Part shown: piece by piece, positions 1-12,293 of the stretch
Position numbering within the stretch: position 1 is the stretch's first letter
How the letters are laid out: every line of letters starts with the position of its first letter
NCBI GenBank assembly: GCA_947247005.1
Contig: OX365956.1
Coordinates: forward strand, 11,862,089 to 11,926,088
DNA: 64,000 bases
From: Spisula solida
Taxonomy: Eukaryota; Mollusca; Bivalvia; Venerida; Mactridae
Reading direction: 5' to 3'
Made by a program: the position numbers and the translations under genes
The notes under the pieces: model-generated
Seen by the model: the letters and a program-made list of their open reading frames with translations, nothing else
What the model was told of the DNA's origin: nothing
Database searches by the model: none

Positions 1-126
1 AATCTTGACAATAACTATTGCAATAGTATCGCAATAGGTTCCAGCAATACAATAGTATCGCAATGGTACTTTCAGCAATAGCAATAGTATTGCAATAGTC
101 AAAAATGGACTCAATAGTCACCCCTT
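1..126. mobile_element. Right end of a hAT-type element (window-truncated)
   Basis: The sequence matches the right end of the complete element at 52055-52549, including its GCAATAGTAT-rich interior and the terminal GTCACCCCT. The flanking ATTTAAAG at 127-134 matches the 8-bp target duplication of the complete copy. The left part lies outside the window. Confidence 0.75.
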
Positions 127-134
127 ATTTAAAG

Positions 135-895
135 TGTTGCACTTTTTGTTCAATCATTGTAGAATGAACGAATATTGTCACTTGCTGATGTAAGGAGTCA
201 GTCATGTAAAGTTTGTATTTGTTGATACTTTATTGTCCGCTATATTGTTTTTCTTTGTAACGAGTCGCTTAGCAACCGTAGGAGTTTAAATTATTCAATG
301 TGCGGAACAACTTATTTGGTTTCTACAATCTTTAATCTTAGCATCAGGAAACGTAATTTGAGGTTATTTTGGTTGCTTGGCTATTCACAGAAGTTTAAGT
401 GGGGCGTTTCTTTTCGTGAATTTCAACGGTACACAATGCACAAAATTTCGGAAACATAACAAAATATAGTTTTATTTACTTAATCAATTTGGTTAGGGGA
501 GTTTATAGATTCGCTAAGACTTGTGTACTTTCAGTAAATCGTGAATAGTTTGGAAGATTTGCGAGTTGCTTTGCGATATTACCGGATATTTTGGTTTTAC
601 TTTATACTTTTCTTGTGTCAACTGGAATATTTGTTATAATAATAGTTCTGTTAATAAAGTCACGGACATTTAATCTAAACTTGTGTTTGTTCAATAGTTA
701 CTAGTTATGTTCAGGCAGCCTGACAAGGCTTTAAGATAATATTTTGAATGCTCTTGTTCGTCCGTCTGTTGTATACTAGTATTTACAGTTGCTGTCCACG
801 GTGCCTAAGAGTCGAGTGACACTCGGCACAAAAGTAGCCTATTCATGGGTAGGTGACAACTAAAATGCAACAAACAATGTTAAATACTAATAGAA
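135..895. other. Non-coding, nothing recognised
   Basis: AT-rich sequence without a convincing open frame, splice pattern or repeat structure. Its counterpart in copy B lies at about 52558-53315 and is nearly identical. Confidence 0.6.
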
Positions 896-1065
896 CAGTG
901 TATAAACGAGTCAACTTCCGGGTATCACAATAAGGAGTACACGTTGACTTGTATAGTATTGCAATAAGTCGTACAGTGATGGGAAATAACCGGATATTTC
1001 AATCACAATAAGTCATAAAAGTTAAATTGTATAGTATCACAATAAATTGTACAGTGATTTAGTTT
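896..1065 (+). repeat. CAATAAGTC dimer repeat, upstream of satellite
   Basis: Two imperfect repeats with the pattern CAATAAGTCNTACA, GTTGAATTGTATAGTAT, CAATAAGTCNTACAGTGA. The same unit lies on the far side of the 61-bp satellite (4025-4190), in copy B at both matching positions, and once in reverse orientation at 18590-18765. Confidence 0.75.
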
Positions 1066-2059
1066 ATATATGGAATATGTAACTGTCGGCATGAATTGTC
1101 AACAAATTGTACGAACCCGGGAATCCAAAATGACGTCAAAGATGGACGCCATATTACTTACGAATACATCTGAAATTATATGTGATGCAATTTGATATTT
1201 ATGTACATATGTAGTCTCCAATGCTGGTTTGGTTATTATTCATTTCATAATGTGCATGAAATGACATAAAACAAATCGAAAAAACTTACGAGGTTTGACC
1301 GCAAAACTTGAGTAATGCTGTGTACACTTCCGTTAGTGGAAAGTGCACAGCCGAACCACAGGGTCAGAATCAGTCTAGCTATGCGTTCAACATACACTAT
1401 TACATCATGATTGGTAAGCGAAACAATAGGGACGTGGATAAACACATACTAGTTCGTTACCCATGTGTATGTAGTTTTTACAGGTATCGGGCTTGCGATA
1501 GACGTAATTGATACCCCAATCATACGAATCTCGAATCAGCCGGAATGGGTCCGAATGAGTCGGAATTAATAAAAACTAAAAATTTGAAACACATTCCGAA
1601 TGATGATTCGAAATGACCAAAATTATTACAGCTTGTCTAAATGTCGTTAGAAATACTTCTAAGATAATTCGAATACAATTCAAATAAAATTCGAATATAA
1701 CAATCATGCATTTCGAATCCGGCGACAGCGGAGAATGTACACGCATATGTTTCCATAATACGGTACACACAATCATGGGACCGTTGTGAACGGGATTTCG
1801 CGCGGGTATAACTAACTACATACACTGGTTTTAATTATTGTTTTGAATGGGGTCAAAATGCCGGAACAATATTTAAAATGTAATCATCACTGCGGTATAC
1901 TGTACACAGGATATTGCTAGTAAAGGTGAGTAATGTAATTAATTTTCGCGACATTCTAGTGTACACCAGAGACGATATTTTCCAAATTACTGACTACTAA
2001 CATCATCTCAACTATCTTTTAACGTCTTCGAGCTGCAAGGCATTCAATTACTGACAACT
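1066..2059. other. Non-coding spacer before satellite A
   Basis: Contains only open frames of 60-67 codons, which recur in copy B because the whole segment is duplicated, not because of coding constraint. A palindromic CRE-like TGACGTCA lies at 1131-1138. Confidence 0.55.
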
Positions 2060-3830
2060 TTTTGAATGTCGTCCAATGTCGAGCTGGACGACATTCGATT
2101 TTCGACCATTTTTTGAATGTCGTCCAATGTCGTCCAATGTCGAGCTGGACGACATTCGACTTTTGATGATTTTTTGAATGTCGTCCAATGTCGTCCAATG
2201 TCGTCCAATGTCGAGCTGGACGACATTCGATTTTAGATGATATTTTGAATGTCGTCCAATGTCGTCCAATGTCGAGCTGGACGACATTCGATTTTTGATG
2301 TTTTTTTGAATGTCGTCCAATGTCGTCTAATGTCGAGCTGGACGACATTCGATTTTTGATGATTTTTTGAATGTCGTCCAATGTCGTCCAATGACGAGCT
2401 GGACGACATTCGATTTTAGACGATTTTTTGAATGTCGTCCAAAGTCGTCCAATGTCGAGCTGGACGACATTCGATTTTTGATGATTTTTTGAATGTCGTC
2501 CAATGTCGTCCAATGTCGAGCTGGACGACATTCGATTTTTGATGTTTTTTTGAATGTCGTCCAAAGTCGTCTAATGTCGAGCTGGACGACATTCGATTTT
2601 TGATGATTTTTTGAATGTCGTCCAATGTCGTCCAATGACGAGCTGGACGACATTCGATTTTAGACGATTTTTTGAATGTCGTCCAAAGTCGTCCAATGTC
2701 GAGCTGGACGACATTCGATTTTTGATGATTTTTTGAATGTCGTCCAATGTCGTCCAATGTCGAGCTGGACGACATTCGATTTTAGACGATTTTTTGAATG
2801 TCGTCCAATGTCGCATGTCGAGCTGGACGACATTCGATTTTTGATGTTTTTTTGAATGTCGTCCAATGTCGTCTAATGTCGAGCTGGACGACATTCGATT
2901 TTTGATGATTTTTTGAATGTCGTCCAATGTCGTCCAATGACGAGCTGGACGACATTCGATTTTAGACGATTTTTTGAATGTCGTCCAAAGTCGTCCAATG
3001 TCGAGCTGGACGACATTCGATTTTTGATGATTTTTTGAATGTCGTCCAATGTCGTCCAATGACGAGCTGGACGACATTCGATTTTAGACGATTTTTTGAA
3101 TGTCGTCCAAAGTCGTCCAATGTCGAGCTGGACGACATTCGATTTTTGATGATTTTTTGAATGTCGTCCAATGTCGTCCAATGTCGAGCTGGACGACATT
3201 CGATTTTTGATGTTTTTTTGAATGTCGTCCAATGTCGTCTAATGTCGAGCTGGACGACATTCGATTTTTGATGATTTTTTGAATGTCGTCCAATGTCGTC
3301 CAATGACGAGCTGGACGACATTCGATTTTAGACGATTTTTTGAATGTCGTCCAAAGTCGTCCAATGTCGAGCTGGACGACATTCGATTTTTGATGATTTT
3401 TTGAATGTCGTCCAATGTCGTCCAATGTCGAGCTGGACGACATTCGATTTTAGACGATTTTTTGAATGTCGTCCAATGTCGCATGTCGAGCTGGACGACA
3501 TTCGATTTTTGATGTTTTTTTGAATGTCGTCCAATGTCGTCTAATGTCGAGCTGGACGACATTCGATTTTTGATGATTTTTTGAATGTCGTCCAATGTCG
3601 TCCAATGACGAGCTGGACGACATTCGATTTTAGACGATTTTTTGAATGTCGTCCAAAGTCGTCCAATGTCGAGCTGGACGACATTCGATTTTTGATGATT
3701 TTTTTAATGTCGTCCAATGTCGTCCAATGTCGAGCTGGACGACATTCGATTTTAGACGATTTTTTGAATGTCGTCCAATGTCGCATGTCGAGCTGGACGA
3801 CATTCGATTTTTTGAATGTCGTATGTTGAG
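2060..3830 (-). repeat. 61-bp satellite array, copy A (about 29 units)
   Basis: Tandem units of 61 bp, with a few 58-bp variants lacking three bases (near 2812, 3480 and 3782). Each unit contains TGGACGACATTC and, 18 bases on, its reverse complement GAATGTCGTCCA, so every unit can fold into a 12-bp stem. Variant units recur in blocks: the GTCTAATG variant is spaced 244, 302, 366 and 302 bp, showing a higher-order repeat. The minus strand has no stop in any frame of the unit, so long frames run through all three phases; these are not genes. The right flank carries GTATGTTGAGCCAACTTCAC, shared with the other two arrays. Confidence 0.97.
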
Positions 3831-4024
3831 CCAACTTCACACAGCTTTATGTGCACGATTATCAGTGATGTTTTAAGCGCAATACTGACCTTATCTGTTT
3901 ATTTAATTAAGTGATTTGTAAAACCAATTTTGCCACAGTTGACCAAACCGATTCATGTTTGTAAACATCACATTATCCTGGACACACTATAGTAATTCAC
4001 ACATTAGATGCACGTGTTTCACAG

Positions 4025-4190
4025 TATGAACAAGACAACGTCCGGTTATCGCAATAAGTCTTACACGTTGAATTGCAGTCTCCTAATAAGTCATACAGTG
4101 ACAGGTTGTTACAGGTACTTTTTCACGCAAATAACATTAACAAGTTGAATTGTATATAGTCTGCCAATAAGTCCTACAGTAAGTTGGTTT
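4025..4190 (+). repeat. CAATAAGTC dimer repeat, downstream of satellite
   Basis: Same dimeric unit as at 896-1065, in the same orientation, so the satellite and about 2 kb of spacer are bracketed by two direct copies. Similarity between the two copies is clear but imperfect. Confidence 0.7.
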
Positions 4191-4897
4191 ATACGCTTTG
4201 ATTTCATCCAACATTTCAAGTATTAAATATTCTACATGTATTAAGATTATTTCTGACACATCTGTCTCTTGGTGGAGTTATCAGTTATATTAAGGAAACA
4301 TATTTTATATTATAACAGGAGTACAAACGAAATGTTTAATTGCTCTTTTACATGGTTCAGTAATACAATGTAGTAACGATACGCAAGAAACTGGTGTCTT
4401 TTCGTAAATCTAACGTTATGCCTGGAATTAGTGTGCCTAATCCTTTTTGTTATTTTCACAAAATTGATTTCATAACATAACGATTGACTGAACTGTATTA
4501 GCCTTAATATAGCTACATGTATATTGTATAAACATAATAATAGAAGTAAATTATTATTATTAATATCATCGGCAATTTTCAACAAAAAATAAAGCTTTAT
4601 TCGATACCGATTCCGAATATTTGAAGTAATCCTTTATAGTTCTAACTAAACAGGAATTATGTTAATAACTTAATATTTTAAAATGCAATCTGAAAAAGAA
4701 AAAGTGCACGCATTATTATGCTGAAAAATGTGTCATTACAGCGAAAAAGAAAATGTCAATCCCAGAAAAAACATAGAACAAACGGCAAAACTTGGCTTCA
4801 TATAGAATCATAACCAAAAAGTTATAAAAACGAAAAAGATTTAGCTTCTATCTACAAATGTATCATTCAATTACCAGAATACATGTAGGTACATACG
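4191..4897. other. Non-coding, nothing recognised
   Basis: AT-rich sequence. The junction at about 4396 is where copy B carries its private 234-bp insertion; copy A reads straight through. Confidence 0.55.
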
Positions 4898-5057
4898 GAA
4901 TATCACTGCAGTGTGTTGATCCGTTGGGCCGTATCACCTCGAGTAGCTTGTGTAATGCCGTATCTCACGAGACCTCTAGGTCGAGTGAGATGCGGTATGG
5001 CGCAAGCAACGAGAGGTAATACGGCTTAACGGATCAACACCACTGCAGTAATATTCC
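4898..5057. repeat. Nested palindrome, copy A
   Basis: A compound inverted repeat of about 160 bp. Outer arms are GGAATATCACTGCAG and its counterpart ending ACTGCAGTAATATTCC; middle arms pair TGTTGATCCGTT with AACGGATCAACA; the inner part pairs ATGCCGTATCTCAC with GTGAGATGCGGTAT around GACCTCTAGGTC. Probably a foldback-type MITE. No target duplication was identified. Confidence 0.75.
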
Positions 5058-6433
5058 TTTTATTATATACCTTCAAAAGTAAAAAAAGGGCTTTTACGCG
5101 CGATAATGCGTTTGATGTGTATACATTGACGTCATGAACGTCGGGCTATTTTCAGCAAATAACGCGACGCCCATTCATAAAATGGCAATTGTTTACGTCG
5201 TGACGTCATTGACGTTGGCATATGTTCGGCATATAACACGTCAGACATGCATGATGCGGATTCGGAAAACCAGACATGTATGATACGGAAAATGCAATCT
5301 GCCGCGTTGTATTCCACTGCGCGATTTGGCCTGTATTCGTGACAATACATTGCTAGGTATATAATAAACCTCAATTTAATAGCCAGAGTGCAATAACTGT
5401 CCGATGATGTTAACTTGTGATAAACAGAATGTTTTAATAAGCCCAGGTGATATAGAAACAGCCCTCGTAGTTATGTTTACCATCTTCTTACCGCTTAATA
5501 ACATTATTTTTCTGAAGAACAGTGGTGTAAAATAAAGCAATATTAAGCAAAATAATGTTATATTCTTATATATAGATGGAGAGCACAAGCTAAGTTACCT
5601 AGTACCCTCAATCTAAAACATGTGTAACTGTATAACTTATACGTAACCTTGCCAACCAAAGTTGATATATTACTGATAGACGTCGTCACTGTGATTACGC
5701 AAAAGTTGACGTTGACGGCGTTTTTTGACGCAACGTTTTTAGACACCAATTTTATGCGTAACGTCAGTATAAATTACTGTTATCGTTAGGGTGAGCTTAG
5801 GAGAGCGCTTTAATGATGTTTAGAGTATGCTTAGATCTACATGACTGTATAGCAATTGTGTTGTATTCGTAAATGTATTCGATGTATTTCAAGGAATAGT
5901 ATGTACAAAATGTAGTTGTGGCAAATATTGTAACATATACATGTACATGTACTATACAATGGATATTCTTAGCAATGATGCAAGAAACTTTGTCTTCTAG
6001 TGATTTGTTTACTTCAATTACCTAATAATAGGCTTCGGGTGTAGTTTAAACCACGAGAGGGGCCTTCTCTGTCCGACTGTCTATATCTTTTTTGTTAAAA
6101 TATCCCAATACAGTTCCACCCTGTATACATTCCAAAATGTGTATATGTATTTACCTTACCTGTATCGAGTGAAACGACGGAGTAAAAACTTATTCTCCGT
6201 CAGGTGGTTTGATTGAAAATTAGCGACAGTTTGGTCAACTCGAGATTTTTTTTCTTCAATCATACTATGGAAACGTAACGTATCCTTAAGTGTGCACATT
6301 TTACGGCGATCTATTGGCTAGAGCGATATACGTATATTATCAAAACAAATATTTTCATCACAAAACAAAACGTCAGAGGAAATGACCACATTGGTGCTTA
6401 AAAATCCGAAATTGACACACATTTCTAATTGCG
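5058..6433. other. Non-coding, nothing recognised
   Basis: Rich in ACGT-containing motifs, with CRE palindromes at 5127-5134 and 5201-5208. The open frames of 60-80 codons show no recognisable family. Confidence 0.5.
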
Positions 6434-6705
6434 TCCGATGTAGGGGACTATTTCCGCTGTACGGTGTCTACCAGTGGTCCGATGTAGGGGACTATTTCCG
6501 CTGTACGGTGTCTACCAGTGGTCCGGTGTAGGGGACTATTTCCGCTGTACGGTGTCTACCAGTGATCCAGTGTAGGGGACTTTCCGCTGTACGGTGTCTA
6601 CCAGTGGTCCGGTGTAGGGGACTATTTCCACTGTACGGTGTCTACCAGTGGTCCGGTGTAGGGGACTATTTCCGCTGTACGGTGTCTACCAGTGGTCCGG
6701 TGTAA
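6434..6705 (+). repeat. 44-bp minisatellite, copy A (about 6 units)
   Basis: Six tandem units of 44 bp containing GTAGGGGACTATTTCCGCTG followed by TACGGTGTCTACCAGTGGTC. One unit lacks three bases (GACTTTCC for GACTATTTCC). The copy B array has about 15 units. Confidence 0.96.
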
Positions 6706-7087
6706 ATTAGTGCAAAGCGATAGATCTTTTATATTGCCAGTCTTCGTTTTGTGTGCTTCTGTTTATAAAGCCTCTATTTGTCAATGAAAACAATGCGTAG
6801 GAACTTCTTTTAACGGTTTCTTCTCCATTTTGAAATGGCATGTGATGTTTTTATCACGTGATATATACTGGTCGCAGGGTTGAAGGCAATTGAATGGGCG
6901 TGACGCTTTGAGGAGGTTGGTTATAAGTATCTATGCATGTTGGCATGTGTATTGTATGATTTTTGACTGTATATTTTCACCATCTATTATGATCTAATCA
7001 TGTAAATACGTGTATGTTGTCGTCATAGGCATACGACCTTCTGGATTATAAAACATGGATTCCACCATACAGGTCCATCATACACTA

Positions 7088-8381
7088 CGAGAGGTGCCCC
7101 ACTTATATTTGAACACAGTTGAATATCCGATATTTTCATGTTAATCCAATATAAATGAAATTTCTCTTTTGAACCGCGTAAAATAATGTGTCAGGTAGCA
7201 TGTGCACTTACTGTTTGGTTTGTTTGCAACATGATTCGAGCCGAAATCAGCAATTTTGTAGAGGATGTGGCGTTTGGCTTTTTGAAGGCCGAATGCTCCT
7301 AAAGAAGCATCAAGAATGTGTAAATAGATCATGGATATACCGTTTCTGTGAAGATTTTCAGTAATTTTCGTCCCTAGAAGGGTGCTTTACGTTCTGTTGC
7401 TCTAATATGTGCGATGGAACAAAATATTAAAAAATGCCAAAAAGTGACGATTCCTTCAAAAGTCGTACCCATTGGTTATATGATAACTAGGATCAATCCA
7501 ATAACCAAAATGGGGATTGTAATGAAGATAGGAGTATCCTTCGAAACTATTAACCGAGTAATTTCAAAATGGCGAATGCTTTAAGCTATGAAAACGGTCG
7601 GTGTTCACCAGCGATTTTACCAAAAAAATCCAAGGGAGACAATCGTCTTTAACCCCCGTACATGCTACAACGGAACGGTAATTTCGATAACTTTGTCCCC
7701 TCGGTTGGGATAATGCTTTGTCGTTGAGATATTTAGGGTAAAAGAACAGAGGGCTATTGGAGAAATGTCTACGAGAATATTAAAAAGTTAACATTCGTTA
7801 AGCAACGTGAGTTCCCACCCGGTTATATGACTTGTACTTTGTTAAAACTAATAAAATATAACTCATATTTATTCTACAAAGGGAAAAATAAGCGTATAGA
7901 ACTATGCTCCTAACGTTTAAAATAGTTTTTGGACAAAATGTTTGCCACATCTCGTCCCTGACGACAATGCCTGGAACATGGTGTTTTGGTCAAGACTCAG
8001 CTTCATACCCCACCACAATCACGCTATTCGATACATTAAGAACACGAATTCCAAGTACATTACACCAGAATAATGAATGCCGAACTCTTACAATCCTGAA
8101 TTCATAAAATTTGGAATCTTAACGATAACGCAGCATTGATTACACTCGATCAATGTTTACACCATCAGTTGGGTTTTTCTGTCATAAAAAAGCTCAATTG
8201 GATGCCCCTACAAAATTGTTCATTTGGGGTTTAACTAAATTGCAAAAATACAAAACAGTGAGTGCATATGTTAGTCAACACATTAATATACTTGGCTGTA
8301 TAAAGACATTTCGATTATAGCGTGTCAGAATGAAAATATTGAATGTTCAACGGTGTTCAAATATAAGTGGGGCACCTCTCG
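7088..8381 (+). mobile_element. Mariner/Tc1-like element, 1.29 kb, copy A
   Basis: Terminal inverted repeats begin CGAGAGGTGCCCCACTTATA and extend about 40 bp. TA flanks both ends (7086-7087 and 8382-8383), as expected for Tc1/mariner insertions. The left half translates to a degraded helix-turn-helix-like stretch (residues like NPITKMGIVMKIGVSFETIN around 7495-7550), as in Tc1-type transposases. No intact transposase remains, so it is a relic or a non-autonomous copy. A lone end of a related element lies at 23804-23870. Confidence 0.8.
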
Positions 8382-8828
8382 TAGTATATACATATATTAT
8401 ATAAATTAGGAAAATCAATACATATGCTGACTTGAATATACATTGTACATTAAATCAAATTGTGATAAAACATGAACAAATACATACAACGATTCAAACT
8501 AGAAATATCACGGAATGTGTTGAATACCCACACAAACAACTTGACACAGTCATGCGAGCGTTGATCAGAGGTTCAAATTATTGTGGTGTGTACAACTTAG
8601 TAGGTATAGTACTGATAAATCTTGCTCATTTCATTTCAAGGCAATCATAAGCAAAACATATCCGACCATAATTGCACAACAATACTTGATATTGATGAGT
8701 CATGCAAAGTTTCGCGGAAATCAGACCAATGAGCACAGATAAATAGCACATACAACATTTTATGAGTAAACTAACAACGGACAATAACTCTCTTAAAACT
8801 GATCCGACAAAAGTGCGCTATCTGCCGA

Positions 8829-8967
8829 TGCCGAGCATAGCCTTTATTTACTAGTCAGTCAGTCTTATGTTGAAATATGGCAGGCATGTAAGTGCCTTCA
8901 TCCCTATTGGAACCCGGGTCGCCAGATTAGACGACAGGCGCGCTAACCACTGATCTACGGAAGAACA
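8829..8967 (-). mobile_element. tRNA-derived SINE, copy A
   Basis: Read on the minus strand, the head has a Pol III A box (TAGATCAGTGG) and a B box (GGGTTCCAA) in tRNA spacing, followed by a tail ending in TAAATAAAGGCTATGCTCGG. The same family occurs at 16889-17042, 34957-35092 and in copy B. Confidence 0.75.
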
Positions 8968-9330
8968 CATAAACACAACTAGACTTGGGATTGATAAGTC
9001 ATGCAAAGTTTAGTTGAAAACCGACACATGGTTACAGAGGAATAGCACGAACAGAAGTTTTCACGGACCACTGACCAACCTCTAACATGACTCCATTATA
9101 GCCCACATTTACTTTGGTATCTGGAGGTATAGTAAAGAGAAGTAGGAATAAACATAGATAAAATAAAAGAAACACATAGAATTTACAAGTATCATACATG
9201 TTATTACCTGGTTAAAATAATCAAGGCAAATAGTTACAGAGGCGATGGATGCTACATTTTTGATAAACATAGGAATGTATTCTGGAGTAAATGGAAATTA
9301 GATACAAATTCGAATCACAGAATATATATA

Positions 9331-10378
9331 TGTGGGGTGATCAAAACGAAATGAGACAAATGCTATAATTTGTAAAGTTTACGTGTTTTAACCATAAAAA
9401 TATCACATTCGTTCAGTTGCATTTAATGCCGTTTGTACGTGTTAAATATAATTTTCTGCTATAAGTAGTAAATTATTAATAGAACGTTGAAAAAAGGTGT
9501 CTTGCTATGTCGCCGCACATCAAAACGTCGTCATTTTTCAACGTATGATATGGAAATACATATGACTAATATTTTATTAAATATTCCTCCAACATTTGTC
9601 AAATTACCTGGACATGATGTCAAAACATTGAATAACCCTGGTCTAAAACGGGTTTGATGTAAGTTCGTCTGTTAAAAATATATGACGTAAAAATTGTAAG
9701 TACTGACTTGAAAACCACATCATATTTCGGCAAAATCACAGCTTGAAAATATGCCGTTTTATCAAAAACTAGGAGAAAATCTAAAAAAAACATTTAAAAT
9801 GATGAACCGGACATCGGGAGAGAAGTCTGCCAGAACTATACTTATATATCGTCAGTACAAAATGATTTGTTACGCAAAATAAACTTTAGTATATCGAGCA
9901 GAGGCACAAAATGCATAAGTTGAGCGATCAATTTTGAACGTCACTCGCCAATACGGACGTCACACACGAAAGCCGCCTTTGGAATGAGAATACAATCAAA
10001 GAATTATTTAACATTCTTGATGTTTTATTACAACAGAAATGTGATTATACAAATGAACAATCTTTCTTGCTAAATACTGAATAAATAGTAATTTTAATAA
10101 ATATGTATAGAGACATGAGCGAATTATTGGAGCAATGTGACGTTCGAATAGTTAGCCGTTTACGTAGATGACGTCATTGACATCAATTGTGTGCGGCGAG
10201 TTGCTGTACCCAAGGTTGCGAAATCACCGAAATCTCTACAAGCAATATATGAATATTTATGAACCTCAGCAGACGGAGACAGGATATATTTTGTAATAGG
10301 CATACAACTTTTAGTATTTATATCAGTATTCATTGTCATTTTACAGCGTTTGTCTCATTTCTTTTTGATCACCTCACG
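9331..10378. mobile_element. TIR element with TA target site, 1.05 kb, copy A
   Basis: Terminal inverted repeats TGTGGGGTGATCAAAACGAA (left) and CGTGAGGTGATCAAAAAGAA (right end, reverse complement), continuing into ATGAGACAAA, flanked by TA on both sides. This is a Tc1/mariner-type structure. The interior has no recognisable transposase. Confidence 0.75.
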
Positions 10379-11500
10379 TACATATATAAATATCTCAAAG
10401 TTAAACAGATGGCTATATTTACAGCTGAACGCCGATCAATGATTTAAATTATCTACACTAAGATACTTTAAAAACGTAACAGTCATTAAACATCGATAAT
10501 TACAAACAAAAAGATCACATTTCAAAGAGAAACACCTACTTTAATAAAACCACATGATGATGACAAGTGTACTTTCCATTAGAATCGATGCAAGCAGTAA
10601 TTCTCTGCCTCATTCATCGACAGCACAATGTTCATCATGCGAAAAAATATTCCACTCCCGAATTTAGGAAAAAGCCCAATTGCATTTATGGGACTGTAAT
10701 ATGAACTAGCTAGCTCATCCTAGTCTTCCTAAAAGTCGGCATCATGTTTAGGCATTGTTATACATGGTTGACCTGGCCGAGGCCGAATAATTGTGGATAA
10801 ATTGCACGGTACTGACGTGCGACGTCGGTGAACCTACTTCCTGTTCTCAGCATACAAATAACACATTAGTATTCATGTATGGACAACCACGGCATAGTGA
10901 CCGACATTTATAAACAACTTTTATATATGCCGATCACTATGGTACTAATAAATCATTAACCTAGGTTCATGAACCACGCACAAAAACCTAGATAGATCAA
11001 GCGTAACCAACTGTTGGCTTAGCACAATTCCGTCACTTATTTTATCAATTATAACAGCATTACATGTTTAATAGGTATAGTCCGTGTAGGATAATGTGGC
11101 AGCCACGTGACACAATGTTTTCTGTTTTGGACTATGTCAATTGATTGAAATAGGTGTATCGTGGTCAAGGTTTTGGCATTATAAATTATTTTAACCAACT
11201 ATCAAATAGAACATACTTCGTAGCCGAGAGCTTTAGTGCGTAGATTATACACCGTAAGGATATCGGTATTTTTGGCTGTGGGTTCGAAAACTTGTCAAGA
11301 TATATGCATTTTTATTTCTTCTTTTTTTCATCTTAATATTTAAAATACATTCAAGTTATCAGATGTTTCGTCTCTGTTAAACGATGCTTTTAAGTTTAAC
11401 GGCTAAAAAATGGTCACATTGTTGTGTTAAGGCAATTGAAGAACAATATTGGACGCTAGATATAGCCATCGAAGATGTACTGGAGCGACGAAGCCCAACT
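10379..11500. other. Non-coding, nothing recognised
   Basis: No coherent frame or family. Present in both copies of the duplication. An open frame of 71 codons (11384-11599) crosses the duplication edge and is absent as such from copy B, which argues against it being a gene. Confidence 0.5.
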
Positions 11501-11502
11501 AC

Positions 11503-11531
11503 AGGTCTGAGTGTGACAGTAACTCAGACCT
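11503..11531. repeat. Inverted repeat at the duplication edge, copy A
   Basis: Perfect 10-bp arms AGGTCTGAGT and ACTCAGACCT with a 9-base loop. The similarity between copies A and B stops three bases after this hairpin (TTAA), which may mark a transposon end or a breakage site. Confidence 0.7.
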
Positions 11532-11534
11532 TAA

Positions 11535-12293
11535 TACAGCAGATGAAGTGGTGTAAAATTCGTTTGTATTGTAATGGTTTAATGTTCTTGCCATATTAAT
11601 TGAATTGAATTGAAAAATATATTATCATGAACGTGATAAAATAAAGACAAATGTATAATTAACAAATCCTAGATACGCACAAAGAGAATGTAAAAATACT
11701 ATGAATTTACTAATACACTTCTTTCAAGGGTTGAACTTGAATCGCTCAGTTACAATTCCTGGGCTTTACCTTCTGAGCTATTACAACATACATAACTACT
11801 TCCAATTATTTAGTGCTTACAATATATTGCAATTAGTCAAGCGTGACGATAAGGCCAACCAAAGTAACTGCCTGGATAACTGCCTATGTTAAATGTTACA
11901 TTTCGTCGTTCAATGAATGGTAAATGATTAGCTGCACAAGGCATTCATACTAGTATGAAATGTAAACAAACACTAGTCCATATTAAGTATGTATTTCAAC
12001 AATTTCTACGTGCACGGTATTTAATGAAACGCACAAACAACAAACAATTACATTCTTTTAAACGGTTATCATTGATCAATATTGTATATTACCTGTAGTG
12101 AAATAGACTCGACTGCCACATTGTCTAGCATGAACTATATAATCAATTCTTTAAATCACTCTGTGTATAAACATTTAGTGATTTGGCGTATCAACAGTAC
12201 GACTTCCAAAAAAAGGAAACCGTGAATGAAGGCACACTTAATGTATCTATAGTTCTAACAGTTGCTGTTTTACTCAGAGTTGTTCGGTGATAT
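11535..12293. other. 3' flank of the Ig/chitin-binding gene
   Basis: Single-copy sequence downstream of the minus-strand stop at 12294. An ATTAAA on the minus strand (12025-12020) could be a polyadenylation signal about 270 bases after the stop. No other feature was recognised. Confidence 0.4.

Larger units (their letters stand above)
1..11534 (+). repeat. Segmental duplication, copy A
   Basis: This segment recurs in direct orientation at 52424-63880. The order of every landmark is the same: hAT right end, 61-bp satellite, nested palindrome, 44-bp minisatellite, two mariner-like elements and a SINE. Aligned stretches differ by roughly one to a few bases per hundred by eye. The offset between copies starts at 52423, falls to about 51714 after the satellite (copy A has the longer array) and returns to about 52371 after the 234-bp insertion and the longer 44-bp array of copy B. 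The match already holds at base 1, so the true left edge is outside the window. It stops after the TTAA at 11531-11534. A retained second haplotype in the assembly could give the same picture. Confidence 0.95.

Noticed and set aside
1245..1825. Conserved 60-67 codon frames present in both segmental copies
   Set aside because: Conservation follows from the recent duplication; the frames overlap on both strands and show no family or splice context.
2060..3830. CRISPR-like array
   Set aside because: Units are contiguous with no unique spacers, and the DNA is eukaryotic.
2019..3840. Many overlapping minus-strand frames of 60-181 codons (MSSSSTLDDIGRH type), and the 308-codon frame at 54438-55364
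   Set aside because: They are translations of the 61-bp satellite, which has no stop in any minus-strand phase; the same peptide recurs in three phases and the length depends only on array size.
1..11534. Whole duplicated segment as one giant Helitron
   Set aside because: A 3' hairpin exists at the edge, but there is no CTRR end, no Rep/helicase coding, and the left end is not visible.
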